Below, in pieces: positions 49,065 to 58,106 of a stretch of DNA of 64,000 nt. The stretch is taken from NCBI RefSeq assembly GCF_005405485.1, contig NZ_BJED01000019.1:49821-113820 (forward strand), given 5' to 3'. Numbering within the stretch: position 1 is the stretch's first letter; every line of letters starts with the position of its first letter. Source of the DNA: Enterococcus hulanensis. Lineage in GTDB: Bacteria; Bacillota; Bacilli; Lactobacillales; Enterococcaceae. A program made the translations under genes and the position numbers. The notes beneath the pieces were generated by a model. It did no database searches, was not told the DNA's origin, and saw nothing but the letters and a program-made list of their open reading frames with translations.

Positions 49065-49157
49065 AACCTTCATCCCTCATCTATAATTTCCGCAACATGA
49101 TTAAGCAGGACTTTAACAGCAAAAAGTCTGCCGAAATTATTATCCGTTCATGTTTTT

Positions 49158-49169
49158 AAACTATTAAAC
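49158..49169. promoter_or_regulatory. AAACTATTAAAC element ahead of the Hsp31-like gene
   Basis: This is identical to the 12-mer at 47185-47196. It lies about 95 bases ahead of the start codon in a region also containing TTTTTAAACTATTAAACTAT. It is a candidate operator for the ArsR-type repressor. Confidence 0.5.
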
Positions 49170-49222
49170 TATCGGGCGATGATTTTGTCAATTTATCTTG
49201 CTTGCAAAGGCTGGATGTTGCA

Positions 49223-49251
49223 TAAAAAAACCGGAGGAATCTTCCCTCCGG
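49223..49251 (-). terminator. Terminator of the NADH-peroxidase-like gene
   Basis: CCGGAGG pairs with CCTCCGG, and TTTTTTT follows on the minus strand, just past the stop codon at 49266. Confidence 0.9.
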
Positions 49252-49265
49252 CGTAATCATTTGTT

Positions 49266-50618
49266 CTATTTTTCTTGTTCCAATGCTTTTAACCCCGCCA
49301 TATTAAGCAAGTTCCACGGCGTGTCAAATTCTGGCTGGAAGAAGAAGTCCGCGTAAGCGAGCTGTTCGATGGTGAATTTTGTTTGGATGGCGATCGAGAT
49401 CGCATTGATATTAGCAGTCAGATCTTCTTTCGACATGATTTGTCCGCCCAAAATCTCATGTGTAGCTGGATCATAGACTAATTTGAACAGCATTCGTTCT
49501 TTTCTGTCTGCTGGAATAAAGTCCATTAACGTATCTTGATCCAAGAGCACGGATTTCGTCTCAATCTTCAAACGGTCTGCCATTTGATCGTTCAAGCCAG
49601 TTGAGGCAAATTTATAATCAAAGACTCGCAGCGCAGATGAGCCTTGTACACCTGGGAATGGATTGTTTGCTTCGACTAAGTTTTTCGCCGCATAGCGTCC
49701 TTGGCGACGCGCATTTGTTGCCAGCGCGATATTGACTTCTGTGTTTCCCGGATTGTATTTGATCAAGGTAGCATCGCCGACTGCGAAAACATCTTCCGCA
49801 CTTGTCCGCATATATTCGTCCGTTTTGATCATTCCATTTGGATGCATCTCCACGGCGTCTTTTAACCAAGCGGTATTCGGTCTAACACCTGCTGACATCA
49901 CAACGAGTTCAGCCGGGTATTCGCCTTTATCTGTCACGACTTTCGTCACTTTTCCAGCGTCACCGATAAATTCAACGACTTTTTCTTCCATCGCTAAATG
50001 CATACCGTTGTCGGTCATTTCTTTTTCTAAAATATCGGTAAAATCTTGATCCAAGTAAACACCTAATGGACGAGTGATAATATCCACGACCGTCACGTTT
50101 TTTCCAACCATCGCAAAAGCTTCGGCCGCTTCGATCCCGATATAGCCGCCGCCGACTACAACAACATTTTGGATGTCTGGATCAACTGAATGCAATTTAA
50201 GGTCGATTGTATCTTGACGCCCGCGCATCGTTTCGATATTTTCCAGCTCATGACCCGGAACAGGCAAGATAAATGGATTCGCCCCAGGGCTTAAAATCAA
50301 TTTGTCATAGCTTTCCGTTCTAGTCTGCCCGCTGACATGATCCAAGACTTCAACTTCGTGTTGGTCAGGCATTACTTTGGTAATTTCTGTATTTGTGAAA
50401 ACGCGAACCCCGCGTTTTTCCATCTCTTCGGCTGTCATGTAACGAATTGAATTAACGTCTTTCACGACTCCTTCGAGATACATTTGCGTGCCTCAACCCA
50501 TAAATGAGACAAAATCGCCTTTCTCGTACCATTGCACTTCCGCATTGGGATGAGAAAGGAGTAATTCTTCGACTGCTTCATAGCCGCCGTGTGAAGATCC
50601 TAAAACGATAACCTTCAT
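49266..50618 (-). CDS. npr: NADH peroxidase-like flavoprotein with in-frame TGA at the catalytic Cys codon
   Basis: This is a 450-codon frame closely matching enterococcal NADH peroxidase, which uses FAD and a redox-active Cys42 to reduce hydrogen peroxide. [18 protein letters not shown] (FAD site, with His10), [16 protein letters not shown] (NADH site, about 150-165) and [14 protein letters not shown] are intact. Codon 42, TGA at 50493-50495, stands exactly where Cys42 belongs: [16 protein letters not shown] against SFLSCGMQLYLEG of E. faecalis. The rest of the frame is undamaged. It is either a selenocysteine codon or a recent nonsense mutation. A restart at the ATG at 50483 would lack the FAD site and is unlikely to be active. 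GGAGGG precedes the ATG at 50618. Confidence 0.85.
50493..50495 (-). other. In-frame TGA codon at the position of catalytic Cys42
   Basis: Cys codons TGC and TGT become TGA by one base change. Downstream, CACG (50487-50490) can pair with CGTG (50463-50466), and an inner CTC/GAG stem closes a GAAG loop about 19 bases past TGA. That is the distance of bacterial SECIS loops, but the fold is weak. No selA, selB or selC gene is in the window. Confidence 0.9.
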
Positions 50619-50879
50619 AAAAAATCCCTCCTATCATTTGATACCCTTCCATTGTAGCGTACTTCCAATAGGAAAAGACACATATTGGCTCATGGTGAAA
50701 TGCGCTTCTTTTTTCAGGCTGGAATTATCAAATCAGAACGCTTCTTTAAAAAGAAAAAACACTGCGATTTTTCATTGACGGATGAGGCATTTAATGAAAG
50801 AATATTATGGATTAGTTACGGCTTATAATATTACGTCTGTTTTTAATGCAACGCACTCTCAATGTTATGGAGGAAGTAA

Positions 50880-52382
50880 ATGAAGGAACTAGGATTTGAT
50901 TCAAAAAAATACTTAATCGAGCAGTCTCGCTTTATTTTGGAACGAGTAAATCAATATGACAAACTCTATCTGGAATTTGGCGGAAAATTGGTCGACGATA
51001 AGCATGCCAAACGAGTGTTGCCGGGATTTCAGGAAGATGTCAAAGTGAAGCTGCTTCAAAAGCTCAAGGATCAAGCGGAGATCCTTATTTGTTTGTATGC
51101 TGGGGATATTGAACGGAATAAAATCCGCGGCGATTACGGCATCACCTATGATATGGATGTTTTACGCTTAATTGACGAATTAAGAGGCTATGATCTGCTG
51201 GTTAATAGTGTGGTCATTACCCGTTATAACAATCAGCCGGCGACAAACGCCTTTATCAACAAACTGGAACGCCAAAATATCAAAGTCTACAAACACGAAG
51301 CCATCGAAAATTATCCCTTAAATGTAGATAAAATTGTTTCCAACGAAGGCTTCGGCAAAAATGAGTATGTCAAAACAGAGAAGCCGATCGTCATCGTGAC
51401 CGCACCAGGGGCAGGCAGCGGCAAGCTGGCCACCTGTTTAAACCAGCTTTATCATGAGAGCAAACTGGGGAAAAAAGCCGGATATTCAAAATTCGAGACC
51501 TTCCCCGTCTGGAATGTTCCATTAAAGCACCCATTGAACATCGCTTATGAAGCAGCAACCGTCGATCTGGGAGACGTGAACATGATCGATTCCTTCCATT
51601 TAGATTATTATGGAGAAATGGCGGTCAACTACAATCGAGATGTCCAAACATTTCCAGTAATCAAACGGATCATTGAAAAAATCACCGACGAAGAATCGAT
51701 TTATAAGTCCCCAACAGATATGGGCGTGAATCAGGTCAAAGCCGGTATTGTAAATGATGCAGTCGTTCAAGAAGCTTCCCGTCAGGAAATCATTCGACGA
51801 TTTTTCCAGACAGAGTGTGATTTCAAAAAAGGGCTGGTTGATGAGGAAGCCGTAAATAGAATCAATTTGATCATGGAAGAGATCGATTTGAAGCCAGAGG
51901 ATCGGACGGTAGTCACTCCGGCTCACGCATATTCCGAAAAATTAGAGTCCTTGTCAAAAGAATCGGCCGCCGTGATTGCTTTGGAGCTTCCTTCCAAAAA
52001 AATTATCACCGGCAGAACAACTTCATTGATGGAGGCTTCCGCTTCAGTCATCTTAAATGCAATAAAGGTTTTAGCTAAAATTGATGACGACATTCATTTA
52101 TTATCGCCGATCATTTTAGAAACAATCAAAAATTTGAAAAAAAACGAGATGCACATGAAAGATCACATGCTAGATATTCGTGAAGTATTACTTGCATTAG
52201 CCATTAGTGCCGTCACGAATCCAACAGCCCAGTGCGCTTATGAGAAGCTGGTCGAGCTTGAAGGCACTCAGGCACATTCGACGGTGATGTTGAGTAAAGC
52301 CAATGAACAGTCCTTTAGAAACTTAGGAATCGATATTACCTCAGCGGCAGCTTATCCATCCGAGCAGCTGTATTATCAGTAA
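50880..52382 (+). CDS. DUF1846 domain-containing protein
   Basis: This is a 500-residue cytoplasmic protein of the DUF1846 family, which is widespread in Firmicutes and of nearly constant length. A nucleotide-binding-like loop [20 protein letters not shown] lies at about residues 172-191. The rest ([24 protein letters not shown] and [20 protein letters not shown] segments) matches the family throughout. Biological function is not established. It is a single gene with a bidirectional terminator behind it. The gap 50619-50879 should contain its promoter and that of the divergent peroxidase gene. Confidence 0.93.
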   Translation: MKELGFDSKKYLIEQSRFILERVNQYDKLYLEFGGKLVDDKHAKRVLPGFQEDVKVKLLQKLKDQAEILICLYAGDIERNKIRGDYGITYDMDVLRLIDELRGYDLLVNSVVITRYNNQPATNAFINKLERQNIKVYKHEAIENYPLNVDKIVSNEGFGKNEYVKTEKPIVIVTAPGAGSGKLATCLNQLYHESKLGKKAGYSKFETFPVWNVPLKHPLNIAYEAATVDLGDVNMIDSFHLDYYGEMAVNYNRDVQTFPVIKRIIEKITDEESIYKSPTDMGVNQVKAGIVNDAVVQEASRQEIIRRFFQTECDFKKGLVDEEAVNRINLIMEEIDLKPEDRTVVTPAHAYSEKLESLSKESAAVIALELPSKKIITGRTTSLMEASASVILNAIKVLAKIDDDIHLLSPIILETIKNLKKNEMHMKDHMLDIREVLLALAISAVTNPTAQCAYEKLVELEGTQAHSTVMLSKANEQSFRNLGIDITSAAAYPSEQLYYQ

Positions 52383-52412
52383 AAGACACTTTGGTTAGGT
52401 GAAGATCGCTCA

Positions 52413-52449
52413 CAAAAAAAGCCGCAGACATGCACTTGTCTGCGGCTTC
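52413..52449. terminator. Bidirectional terminator
   Basis: GCCGCAGACA pairs with TGTCTGCGGC, with an A run upstream and a T-rich flank. It separates the convergent DUF1846 and M20 hydrolase genes. Confidence 0.9.
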
Positions 52450-52455
52450 AATTCA

Positions 52456-53658
52456 CTATTCTTCATTTAAATAATCGACAACGATACTGCCCATGACCTC
52501 GGCACAGATCAAAAGTGATTTTTCATTGATGTCGAATTTAGGATGGTGATGCGGATAGACTGCTTTGTCTTCCACTTCGGCACCGACATAAATGAAGGTG
52601 CTTGGTACTTTTTCAGCGAAATAAGAGAAATCTTCAGATGGCGGAATCGGTTTGGTGATCTCAACTGATTCTACGCGATCCAATTTCGTATTTTTCAAGA
52701 TTTCCGCTGCTTGTCGAGTGAATGCTGGATCATTATACAAGACCGGATAATCGGTTGTGTAATCTAATTCACACTTCACACTAAAGGCTGCTTCGACGCC
52801 TTCGCAGACTTTCTTTATTTCTCCATCAATAACTTTCCGCGCCTCCGCACTCATGGAACGGACGTCACCTTCTAATACGACTTGGTCCTTAATAATATTA
52901 AACTGTCCTTTTGCATCAAAGGAACCGATCGTCACCACACCCATATCAAAAGGATTGATCCGACGGCTGATCACCGTTTGAAGCATCGTCACAAAATAAC
53001 TTCCCGCAACGATCGCATCATTGGCTTCATGAGGCGAAGAGCCGTGACCGCCCTTGCCTTTAATCGTCAGCTTGAAGAAGGAACGTGCTGTTTGGACTTC
53101 ACCCTCGCGATAAAATACTTTACCGAAAGGAAAGTTGCTCATTACATGAATTCCGGCAACGTTGTCTACCCCTTCTAAACAGCCTGCCTTGATCATTCCG
53201 ATAGCGCCTCCGGGAGGTGTTTCCTCCGCCGGCTGATGGAAAACCTTGATCTTTCCATGAAGCTGATCCTTCATCTCCGCTAATGTTTCCGCCAAAACCA
53301 GCATATAAGCAGTATGCGCATCGTGACCGCAAGCATGCATAACTCCTTCGTTTTTAGAGGCAAAAGGCAAATCAGTCGCTTCCTCGATTGGTAAAGCATC
53401 AAAATCAGCGCGAATGGCTAATGTTTTTCCTGGCTTTCCTGAATCAATCGTCACAATGACGCCATTTTCTCCATTGATATGACTTTCCACCGTCACATCC
53501 AAATCTTTGTTTTTATAAAAATCGACGATATATTTTGCCGTTTCTGTCTCGTAAAAAGACAATTCCGGATGCTCATGCAAATAACGGCGAATTTCGATCA
53601 TTCGATCTTCTTTTTTACGCAGTTCCGTAAATAGCTGTTCTTTTAAATTCAAATTCAT
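52456..53658 (-). CDS. M20-family N-acyl amino acid amidohydrolase (hippurate hydrolase type)
   Basis: This 400-residue zinc hydrolase cleaves the amide of N-acylated amino acids. Motifs are EIRRYLHEHPELSFYETETA (about 22-41), the metal ligands HACGHDAHTAYML (about 108-120) and FHQPAEETPPGGA with the catalytic Glu, then GIHVM. The family includes HipO, which releases glycine from hippurate, and aminoacylases of other specificity. The glycine riboswitch upstream of the preceding transporter gene supports an N-acylglycine substrate. It lies 36 bases after that transporter gene. Confidence 0.9.
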   Translation of the reverse strand: MNLNLKEQLFTELRKKEDRMIEIRRYLHEHPELSFYETETAKYIVDFYKNKDLDVTVESHINGENGVIVTIDSGKPGKTLAIRADFDALPIEEATDLPFASKNEGVMHACGHDAHTAYMLVLAETLAEMKDQLHGKIKVFHQPAEETPPGGAIGMIKAGCLEGVDNVAGIHVMSNFPFGKVFYREGEVQTARSFFKLTIKGKGGHGSSPHEANDAIVAGSYFVTMLQTVISRRINPFDMGVVTIGSFDAKGQFNIIKDQVVLEGDVRSMSAEARKVIDGEIKKVCEGVEAAFSVKCELDYTTDYPVLYNDPAFTRQAAEILKNTKLDRVESVEITKPIPPSEDFSYFAEKVPSTFIYVGAEVEDKAVYPHHHPKFDINEKSLLICAEVMGSIVVDYLNEE

Positions 53659-53694
53659 TTCCTCCTTTTTGCTAGTGCTCTATAAATTAATTTC

Positions 53695-54972
53695 TTAATC
53701 AACCGTTTCTGACAGTTCTGCATTTCCAGTAAAATATTTTCGTGAAGTGATATAAGAGCCGACCCATCCGAACAGGGTTAATGCGGTAAAGACGATCATA
53801 AATAACCAAGCGGTCTGGTATGAGCCAGACGCATCCAAAATGCTAGCTACAAAAACAGAACCTAAGGCCGTCCCGATCGTGCCTACACTGCTGACTAAGC
53901 CGTACGCTTCGGGATAATTCTTTTGTCCAAAAACGCCGGCAGTGATCAATGGCGGAGAAACGGTGCCGATTGGCGTTCCCAGACCAAAGGCAAAGGCCAT
54001 CAAATACATGATTCCTAAACTATCACCGAACAACATCAAAATAAAGGCCAACAGAAATGAGCCGCAGCCGAAAACACTGCTGGCAACCACACCGAAGCGG
54101 TCATTTACCCATCCCAAAATCAGTTTCCCAAAAATCCCCACAAAGGAATAAATAGAAATGATATTGGCCGAAGTTGCTGGATCGTGCATCTCTTGGATAG
54201 CCGCCGGGAAATTGGATAGCGCCCCTGTATTGATCAGACCGTTTAAAAACATCCCCATCATGGCTAATATGAAGAACACTTTGCTGTAGGATGCCTTGAC
54301 CGTGATGGAAGAATTTTTACTTTCTTCAATCGCGCCTTCTGATTGATTCGCAGGTGCAACATTTGCGCCAAAAGCCACCAGACCTTTTTCTTCAGGAGAG
54401 CTCTTAAAAACAAATAGAACGATCGGCAATGAACACACTAACGCGATTCCCGCCATTAATTGATAGGTTGTGCGCCAGCCGTAATTATTCAAAAACATGG
54501 TGATGACTTGAGAAAAGATCGTTCCGCCAAGACCAATTCCGGCCATCGCTATACTCATGGCTAACCCGCGTTTTTCTTTAAACCACATCGTGATCATGTA
54601 AGTAATTGGGATTATCGTAGATGCCCAATAAAAGAGCCCCACAAAGATAGAGGAAATATACAGATGGACCGCTCCTTGAGCAAGCGAATAAGTAAAATAA
54701 CTAATACAAAAGCCAATAACGCCGACAACTTGCAATACTTTCATTTGACCAGAGGCAATTCGTTTCGATACGATCGGTGATAAAAAGATACCGATCAATT
54801 GGACGATGGTGTTTACCAGCATAAACTGACTACGACTGATTTGCAGCTCGTCAATCACGGCCAGCGCATATTTTCCTGATAAGGACATAACCAACGGGAC
54901 CATCGTCGCCGTGATTGCGACACACCCCGCAACAATCCACCAGCCATAAAAAATGCGTTTTCCTTCTTTCAT
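53695..54972 (-). CDS. MFS transporter, oxalate/formate antiporter (OFA) family
   Basis: This is a 425-residue membrane protein with about 12 helices. FYGWWIVAGCVAITATMVPL at the N-terminus and MWFKEKRGLAMSIAMAGIGL (about 129-148) are typical of the OFA branch, which moves small carboxylates. It is the first gene behind a tandem glycine riboswitch and is followed by the M20 hydrolase. Uptake of an N-acylglycine or other carboxylate is a reasonable inference, but export of a product cannot be excluded. Confidence 0.92.
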   Translation of the reverse strand: MKEGKRIFYGWWIVAGCVAITATMVPLVMSLSGKYALAVIDELQISRSQFMLVNTIVQLIGIFLSPIVSKRIASGQMKVLQVVGVIGFCISYFTYSLAQGAVHLYISSIFVGLFYWASTIIPITYMITMWFKEKRGLAMSIAMAGIGLGGTIFSQVITMFLNNYGWRTTYQLMAGIALVCSLPIVLFVFKSSPEEKGLVAFGANVAPANQSEGAIEESKNSSITVKASYSKVFFILAMMGMFLNGLINTGALSNFPAAIQEMHDPATSANIISIYSFVGIFGKLILGWVNDRFGVVASSVFGCGSFLLAFILMLFGDSLGIMYLMAFAFGLGTPIGTVSPPLITAGVFGQKNYPEAYGLVSSVGTIGTALGSVFVASILDASGSYQTAWLFMIVFTALTLFGWVGSYITSRKYFTGNAELSETVD

Positions 54973-55230
54973 ATCCTATCTCCTTTTTTAATGATTGATG
55001 TAACCCTGCCCTCCCTCATAAATTTATATAGCTAACGGCTGTTTTAACGAACCACACGTTCAAAAGCATGGCGCGTTTAACAGTCCGATATTCTTTCTTT
55101 TAACGCTTGCCTGAGCCTTTCGATCGATTAAGCGTCCTTTCAAATATAACTATAATCAAGTTATTTAAATAATATATTTGCATGTGAAAAAGGTAACAAA
55201 TATACCTTCGCGTTTCCCTTTACGCACATC

Positions 55231-55267
55231 AAAAAAGAGGATAACTGTCCCTTGTACAGGTATCCTC
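55231..55267 (-). terminator. Riboswitch-controlled terminator
   Basis: GAGGATAC-CTGT pairs with ACAG-TTATCCTC, followed by TTTTTT on the minus strand. The 5' arm begins where the second aptamer's closing stem ends, so ligand binding and terminator formation should compete. That predicts expression when glycine is present. Confidence 0.88.
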
Positions 55268-55447
55268 TGTCATTTAACCTGAGAGATTCTCATTAGGCCA
55301 ATAATCTCCTATGATTGCCCCTTCGGTGTATAATTATACTTTCCAGAGTTTTGTCCAACTACGATCCTTTTACCTGAGATCTTCATATGAATGCTCTGTA
55401 ACATCCATACTTATTCCTTCGGCGGCATTTTAATACACTCTCTCGTA
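55258..55447 (-). promoter_or_regulatory. Tandem glycine riboswitch
   Basis: On the minus strand, aptamer 1 (about 55447 to 55350) shows GAGAG, GCCGCCGAAGGAA and ATCTCAGGTAAAAGGA. Aptamer 2 (about 55345 to 55260) shows CTCTGGAAAG, ACACCGAAGGGGCAA and ATCTCTCAGGTTAAATGACA, then AGAGG. These are the hallmark blocks of the two cooperative glycine aptamers in the order expected. A terminator follows. The region from the terminator to the transporter start (54973-55230) holds no gene. Confidence 0.96.
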
Positions 55448-55460
55448 ATTTTCATTCAAA

Positions 55461-55514
55461 AGTAAACGCTTTCACTTATTGAGTAATACTACCAGTTTGT
55501 TTTCAACACCGCAA
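55461..55514 (-). promoter_or_regulatory. Promoter and cre site ahead of the glycine riboswitch
   Basis: On the minus strand TTGCGG (55509-55514) and TAGTAT (55486-55491) are 17 bases apart. AGTAAACGCTTTCA (55461-55474), nearly a consensus CcpA cre site, lies just downstream, near the transcription start, where CcpA would block initiation. The operon should thus answer both glycine and preferred carbon. The stretch 55515-55768 shows nothing I can assign. Confidence 0.72.
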
Positions 55515-55768
55515 GTTCTTTTTTTGAAAAATAACTCTAAAATAAAAAGAAATCTATAAAAAAAGAATAAAACGACCTCCACGAAAATAGCCTATTTAAT
55601 AAAGTTGAGGCGTAATCATTCGAAAATGACTACCGGCCATCAACCTGTATCAATAACTTCTAATAAAGACTATTAGGCTGCGTAAAAAGGTTTTCTTCTA
55701 TCCCCCTATTTGATACTAAGATAAAATTGAGAAAAATTATTAGCAATTGCTCATAATTGTTTTTTCCA

Positions 55769-56128
55769 CTACTTGGCGGTAAGCAGATAGCTGTCTTCAA
55801 TCAGACCAGCCACCTGTTCAAAATGATCAATCTGGGACAGATCAACCGTGATCCAATGCTGCTTATTCATATGGTACGCCGGATAAATCGCTGGACTCGT
55901 TTTAAGAATATCGCCTAAATTGGGATCGATCTTTAAATTGATCACGTCGATTTCTTCTTCACTTTCTCCATATAACTTATTTTGAGGAATCGTCATTACG
56001 GCACAAAACCATTTTCGTCCTCTTTCATGACGAAAAATACAAAAACCGGGGCTTTTTTTAAATAGATACTCCGGCGAACTCCTGTAGCTCGTCTCGATAG
56101 CTTCAATCATCTCATTTTTAGTAACCAA
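55769..56128 (-). CDS. MmcQ/YjbR-family protein
   Basis: This 119-residue protein has the CyaY-like alpha/beta fold of the MmcQ/YjbR family. Matching parts are KSPGFCIFRHERGRKWFCAV, INLKIDPNLGDILKTSPAIY and YHMNKQHWITVDL. The family is annotated as DNA-binding on limited evidence, and no clear function is known. It has no operon partner: the cyclophilin gene upstream has its own terminator. Confidence 0.85.
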   Translation of the reverse strand: MVTKNEMIEAIETSYRSSPEYLFKKSPGFCIFRHERGRKWFCAVMTIPQNKLYGESEEEIDVINLKIDPNLGDILKTSPAIYPAYHMNKQHWITVDLSQIDHFEQVAGLIEDSYLLTAK

Positions 56129-56318
56129 AAAACATCATCCCTTTATACAAAAGTAGTGTTGGGGCATCCCCTAAGTGCTCATTTCTCCTCGTTTGTCTTA
56201 CAAGCTAATTGTATGGCAAATCGCCTCATTCAGCAATCCGAGTTCAGACCGCTTTTCATTGATGCGAGCCTGAACTAACCACAGTCGCTCCAGAACACAA
56301 TGATCAACAACGTAAAAA

Positions 56319-56355
56319 AAAATACTGCGACCCTACAGCTAGGATCGCAGTATTC
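56319..56355 (-). terminator. Terminator of the cyclophilin gene
   Basis: AATACTGCGA pairs with TCGCAGTATT, with nine T following on the minus strand, just past the stop codon. Confidence 0.92.
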
Positions 56356-56360
56356 TAACT

Positions 56361-57470
56361 TTACTCTACTTTTTCAAAAGTGATTTTCTTGATTTTTACT
56401 GGGTCTGAAACTGGTGCGTCGTCATCATCTGTTTCTTGTTCCGCGATTTTTTTAACTACATCCATTCCTTCATAAACCTGCCCTAGAACGGTATAGCGTC
56501 CGTCTAATTCCGGCAGCCCGCCAATTTCTTTATATTTTTCTTCCACATTTCCTGGAAGAGAAAGAATTGGTAATTGTTCTTCATCGATCTTAGTATTTTG
56601 GACAATGTAGAACTGATTTCCATTCGTATGCGGCCCATTGTTTCCTAAACAAAGAGCGCCGTCAAAGTTGTATAATCCTTTGTCCACCTCATCTTCATAA
56701 AAGCCGTCATAGATTGATTTTGATTCATCACCAGAACCATCTAACGCTCCGCCTTGAATCACAAAGTCTTTGATTACACGGGCAAAAGGCGTACCATCAT
56801 AGAAACCATCTTTGGAAAGCTCGATCCAATTTTTCACAGCTTTAGGCGCTTGGTCAGGGAACAAACGCATCTTAATGACTCCCGCGTCCGTATCCATCAC
56901 ACAAACTTCTTCACCTTTACTTGGTGCTTCCAATTGTGTCAACTCAATATCAGAAACATCCACGCCTGTGTCCTGCCATAAGATATCGTAAATCTGCCAT
57001 TTGACACCATCTTTATCACCCAAACGTGCCATCTTCAATAAGACGCTGTACTCCGTCGTCTTTTTCTTCTCCGTCACTTTGAATTTGTACTCCAAAATGG
57101 CTCTTAAATCATTGTAGTCATCGTCAGCTTTCACCTTATAAAACTGATCGAACTTCGTGTAAACATACTCCACTTTTTTTCCAGCAAATTTGTCAAAGTA
57201 ATCAGTGATCTTCTTCTTATCCGCCTTTGAAATATCACTGACGATCTCGCCCTTAATACTCTTTTCATCTGTCAACTTTTTCGAAAACTTCTCATATTGT
57301 TCCTTGATCTCTGTCTCATCCCAATGGCGGCCAATCAATTGCTCGACCGTCTTTTCCTTCGAATAATCATGCACTTTGCTTTTTGCCTCCGTCGAACTTG
57401 CCAACCCAAAAAATACACTCCCTAACATAAGCAGCGCGCCAAAACATAACCATCCTTTTCTGAATTTCAT
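56361..57470 (-). CDS. Secreted or membrane-anchored cyclophilin-type peptidyl-prolyl isomerase
   Basis: This is a 369-residue protein. A signal peptide (about 1-29) is followed by a Lys/Asp-rich domain (about 35-185) of unknown fold, then a cyclophilin domain (about 190-367). That domain has AGVIKMRLFPDQAPKAVKNW, the catalytic-loop FARVIKDFVIQGG with the active Arg, and HTNGNQFYIVQN. The N-terminal domain resembles nothing I can name. It probably assists folding of exported proteins. I see no lipobox, so anchoring is uncertain. Confidence 0.9.
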   Translation of the reverse strand: MKFRKGWLCFGALLMLGSVFFGLASSTEAKSKVHDYSKEKTVEQLIGRHWDETEIKEQYEKFSKKLTDEKSIKGEIVSDISKADKKKITDYFDKFAGKKVEYVYTKFDQFYKVKADDDYNDLRAILEYKFKVTEKKKTTEYSVLLKMARLGDKDGVKWQIYDILWQDTGVDVSDIELTQLEAPSKGEEVCVMDTDAGVIKMRLFPDQAPKAVKNWIELSKDGFYDGTPFARVIKDFVIQGGALDGSGDESKSIYDGFYEDEVDKGLYNFDGALCLGNNGPHTNGNQFYIVQNTKIDEEQLPILSLPGNVEEKYKEIGGLPELDGRYTVLGQVYEGMDVVKKIAEQETDDDDAPVSDPVKIKKITFEKVE

Positions 57471-57555
57471 AAGAAACCTCCTTATTTTGTAATCGCTTAC
57501 ATTTTATCGTAAAATATCTTGATTATTCGTTATTTTAAATTTTTCTTAGAGAAAT

Positions 57556-57678
57556 CTAATCTTGAGAGTCAACTACATCAAACAAGGTATAAATAAATCC
57601 GATTTCAATCATTAGATTCATAATTGTAAAAACTATCAAAATAGCTAAAACACAAACTATCAGCATAATCGAAAGCAT
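57556..57678 (-). CDS. Possible small membrane protein
   Basis: This is a 40-codon frame encoding a hydrophobic segment (MLSIMLIVCVLAILIVFTIM) with a short acidic tail ending DVVDSQD. No good ribosome site precedes its ATG. The frame stays open upstream for about 30 more codons without a start, so it may be a gene remnant. It lies in the 636-base gap 57471-58106, which otherwise is A/T-rich and empty apart from promoters. Confidence 0.25.
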   Translation of the reverse strand: MLSIMLIVCVLAILIVFTIMNLMIEIGFIYTLFDVVDSQD

Positions 57679-58106
57679 TTCTTGAATATTTGAATGCGAA
57701 AATATTAAGATTAACGTTATTTTATTGTAGTCTTCTAATGTTGAAATCGATCATCATTTATGTTTATCACAACTGCTATATTTAAAACATCTTTTTATTT
57801 TGCATAATAGTACTCACATTTCTATCATCTTTATGTAAAACAAGCATTAAATTAACAGTTTGTACCGCCCCACTGTTCCTACATCCTTAGATTCTTTTAC
57901 TTTCTGCCAATTATCAAAGAAACGCTGCCGAAGTTAACACCACTAGAAAATACTGTTTTCAAATAAAGAAAGCTATGGTACAAGTTGTTTTTTTTCTGTC
58001 ACAAATGCCAATTAATGGAACGCGTGCCTAGATGCTTATAAAACGTTTACATCTTCTTTTTTTTCTTTATATTAGTAGTTAGATAAAAAAGAAGGGAAGA
58101 AATAAC

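Noticed and set aside
50481..50483. ATG after the TGA as the true start of the peroxidase gene
   Set aside because: A GAGG lies ahead of it, but the product would lack the FAD-binding GSSHGG region, and the upstream frame with a good ribosome site is clearly coding.
50463..50490. SECIS-like hairpin after the TGA codon of the peroxidase gene
   Set aside because: Position and loop size are suitable, but the stems are only three and four pairs with a large internal loop, so I do not list it as a SECIS element.
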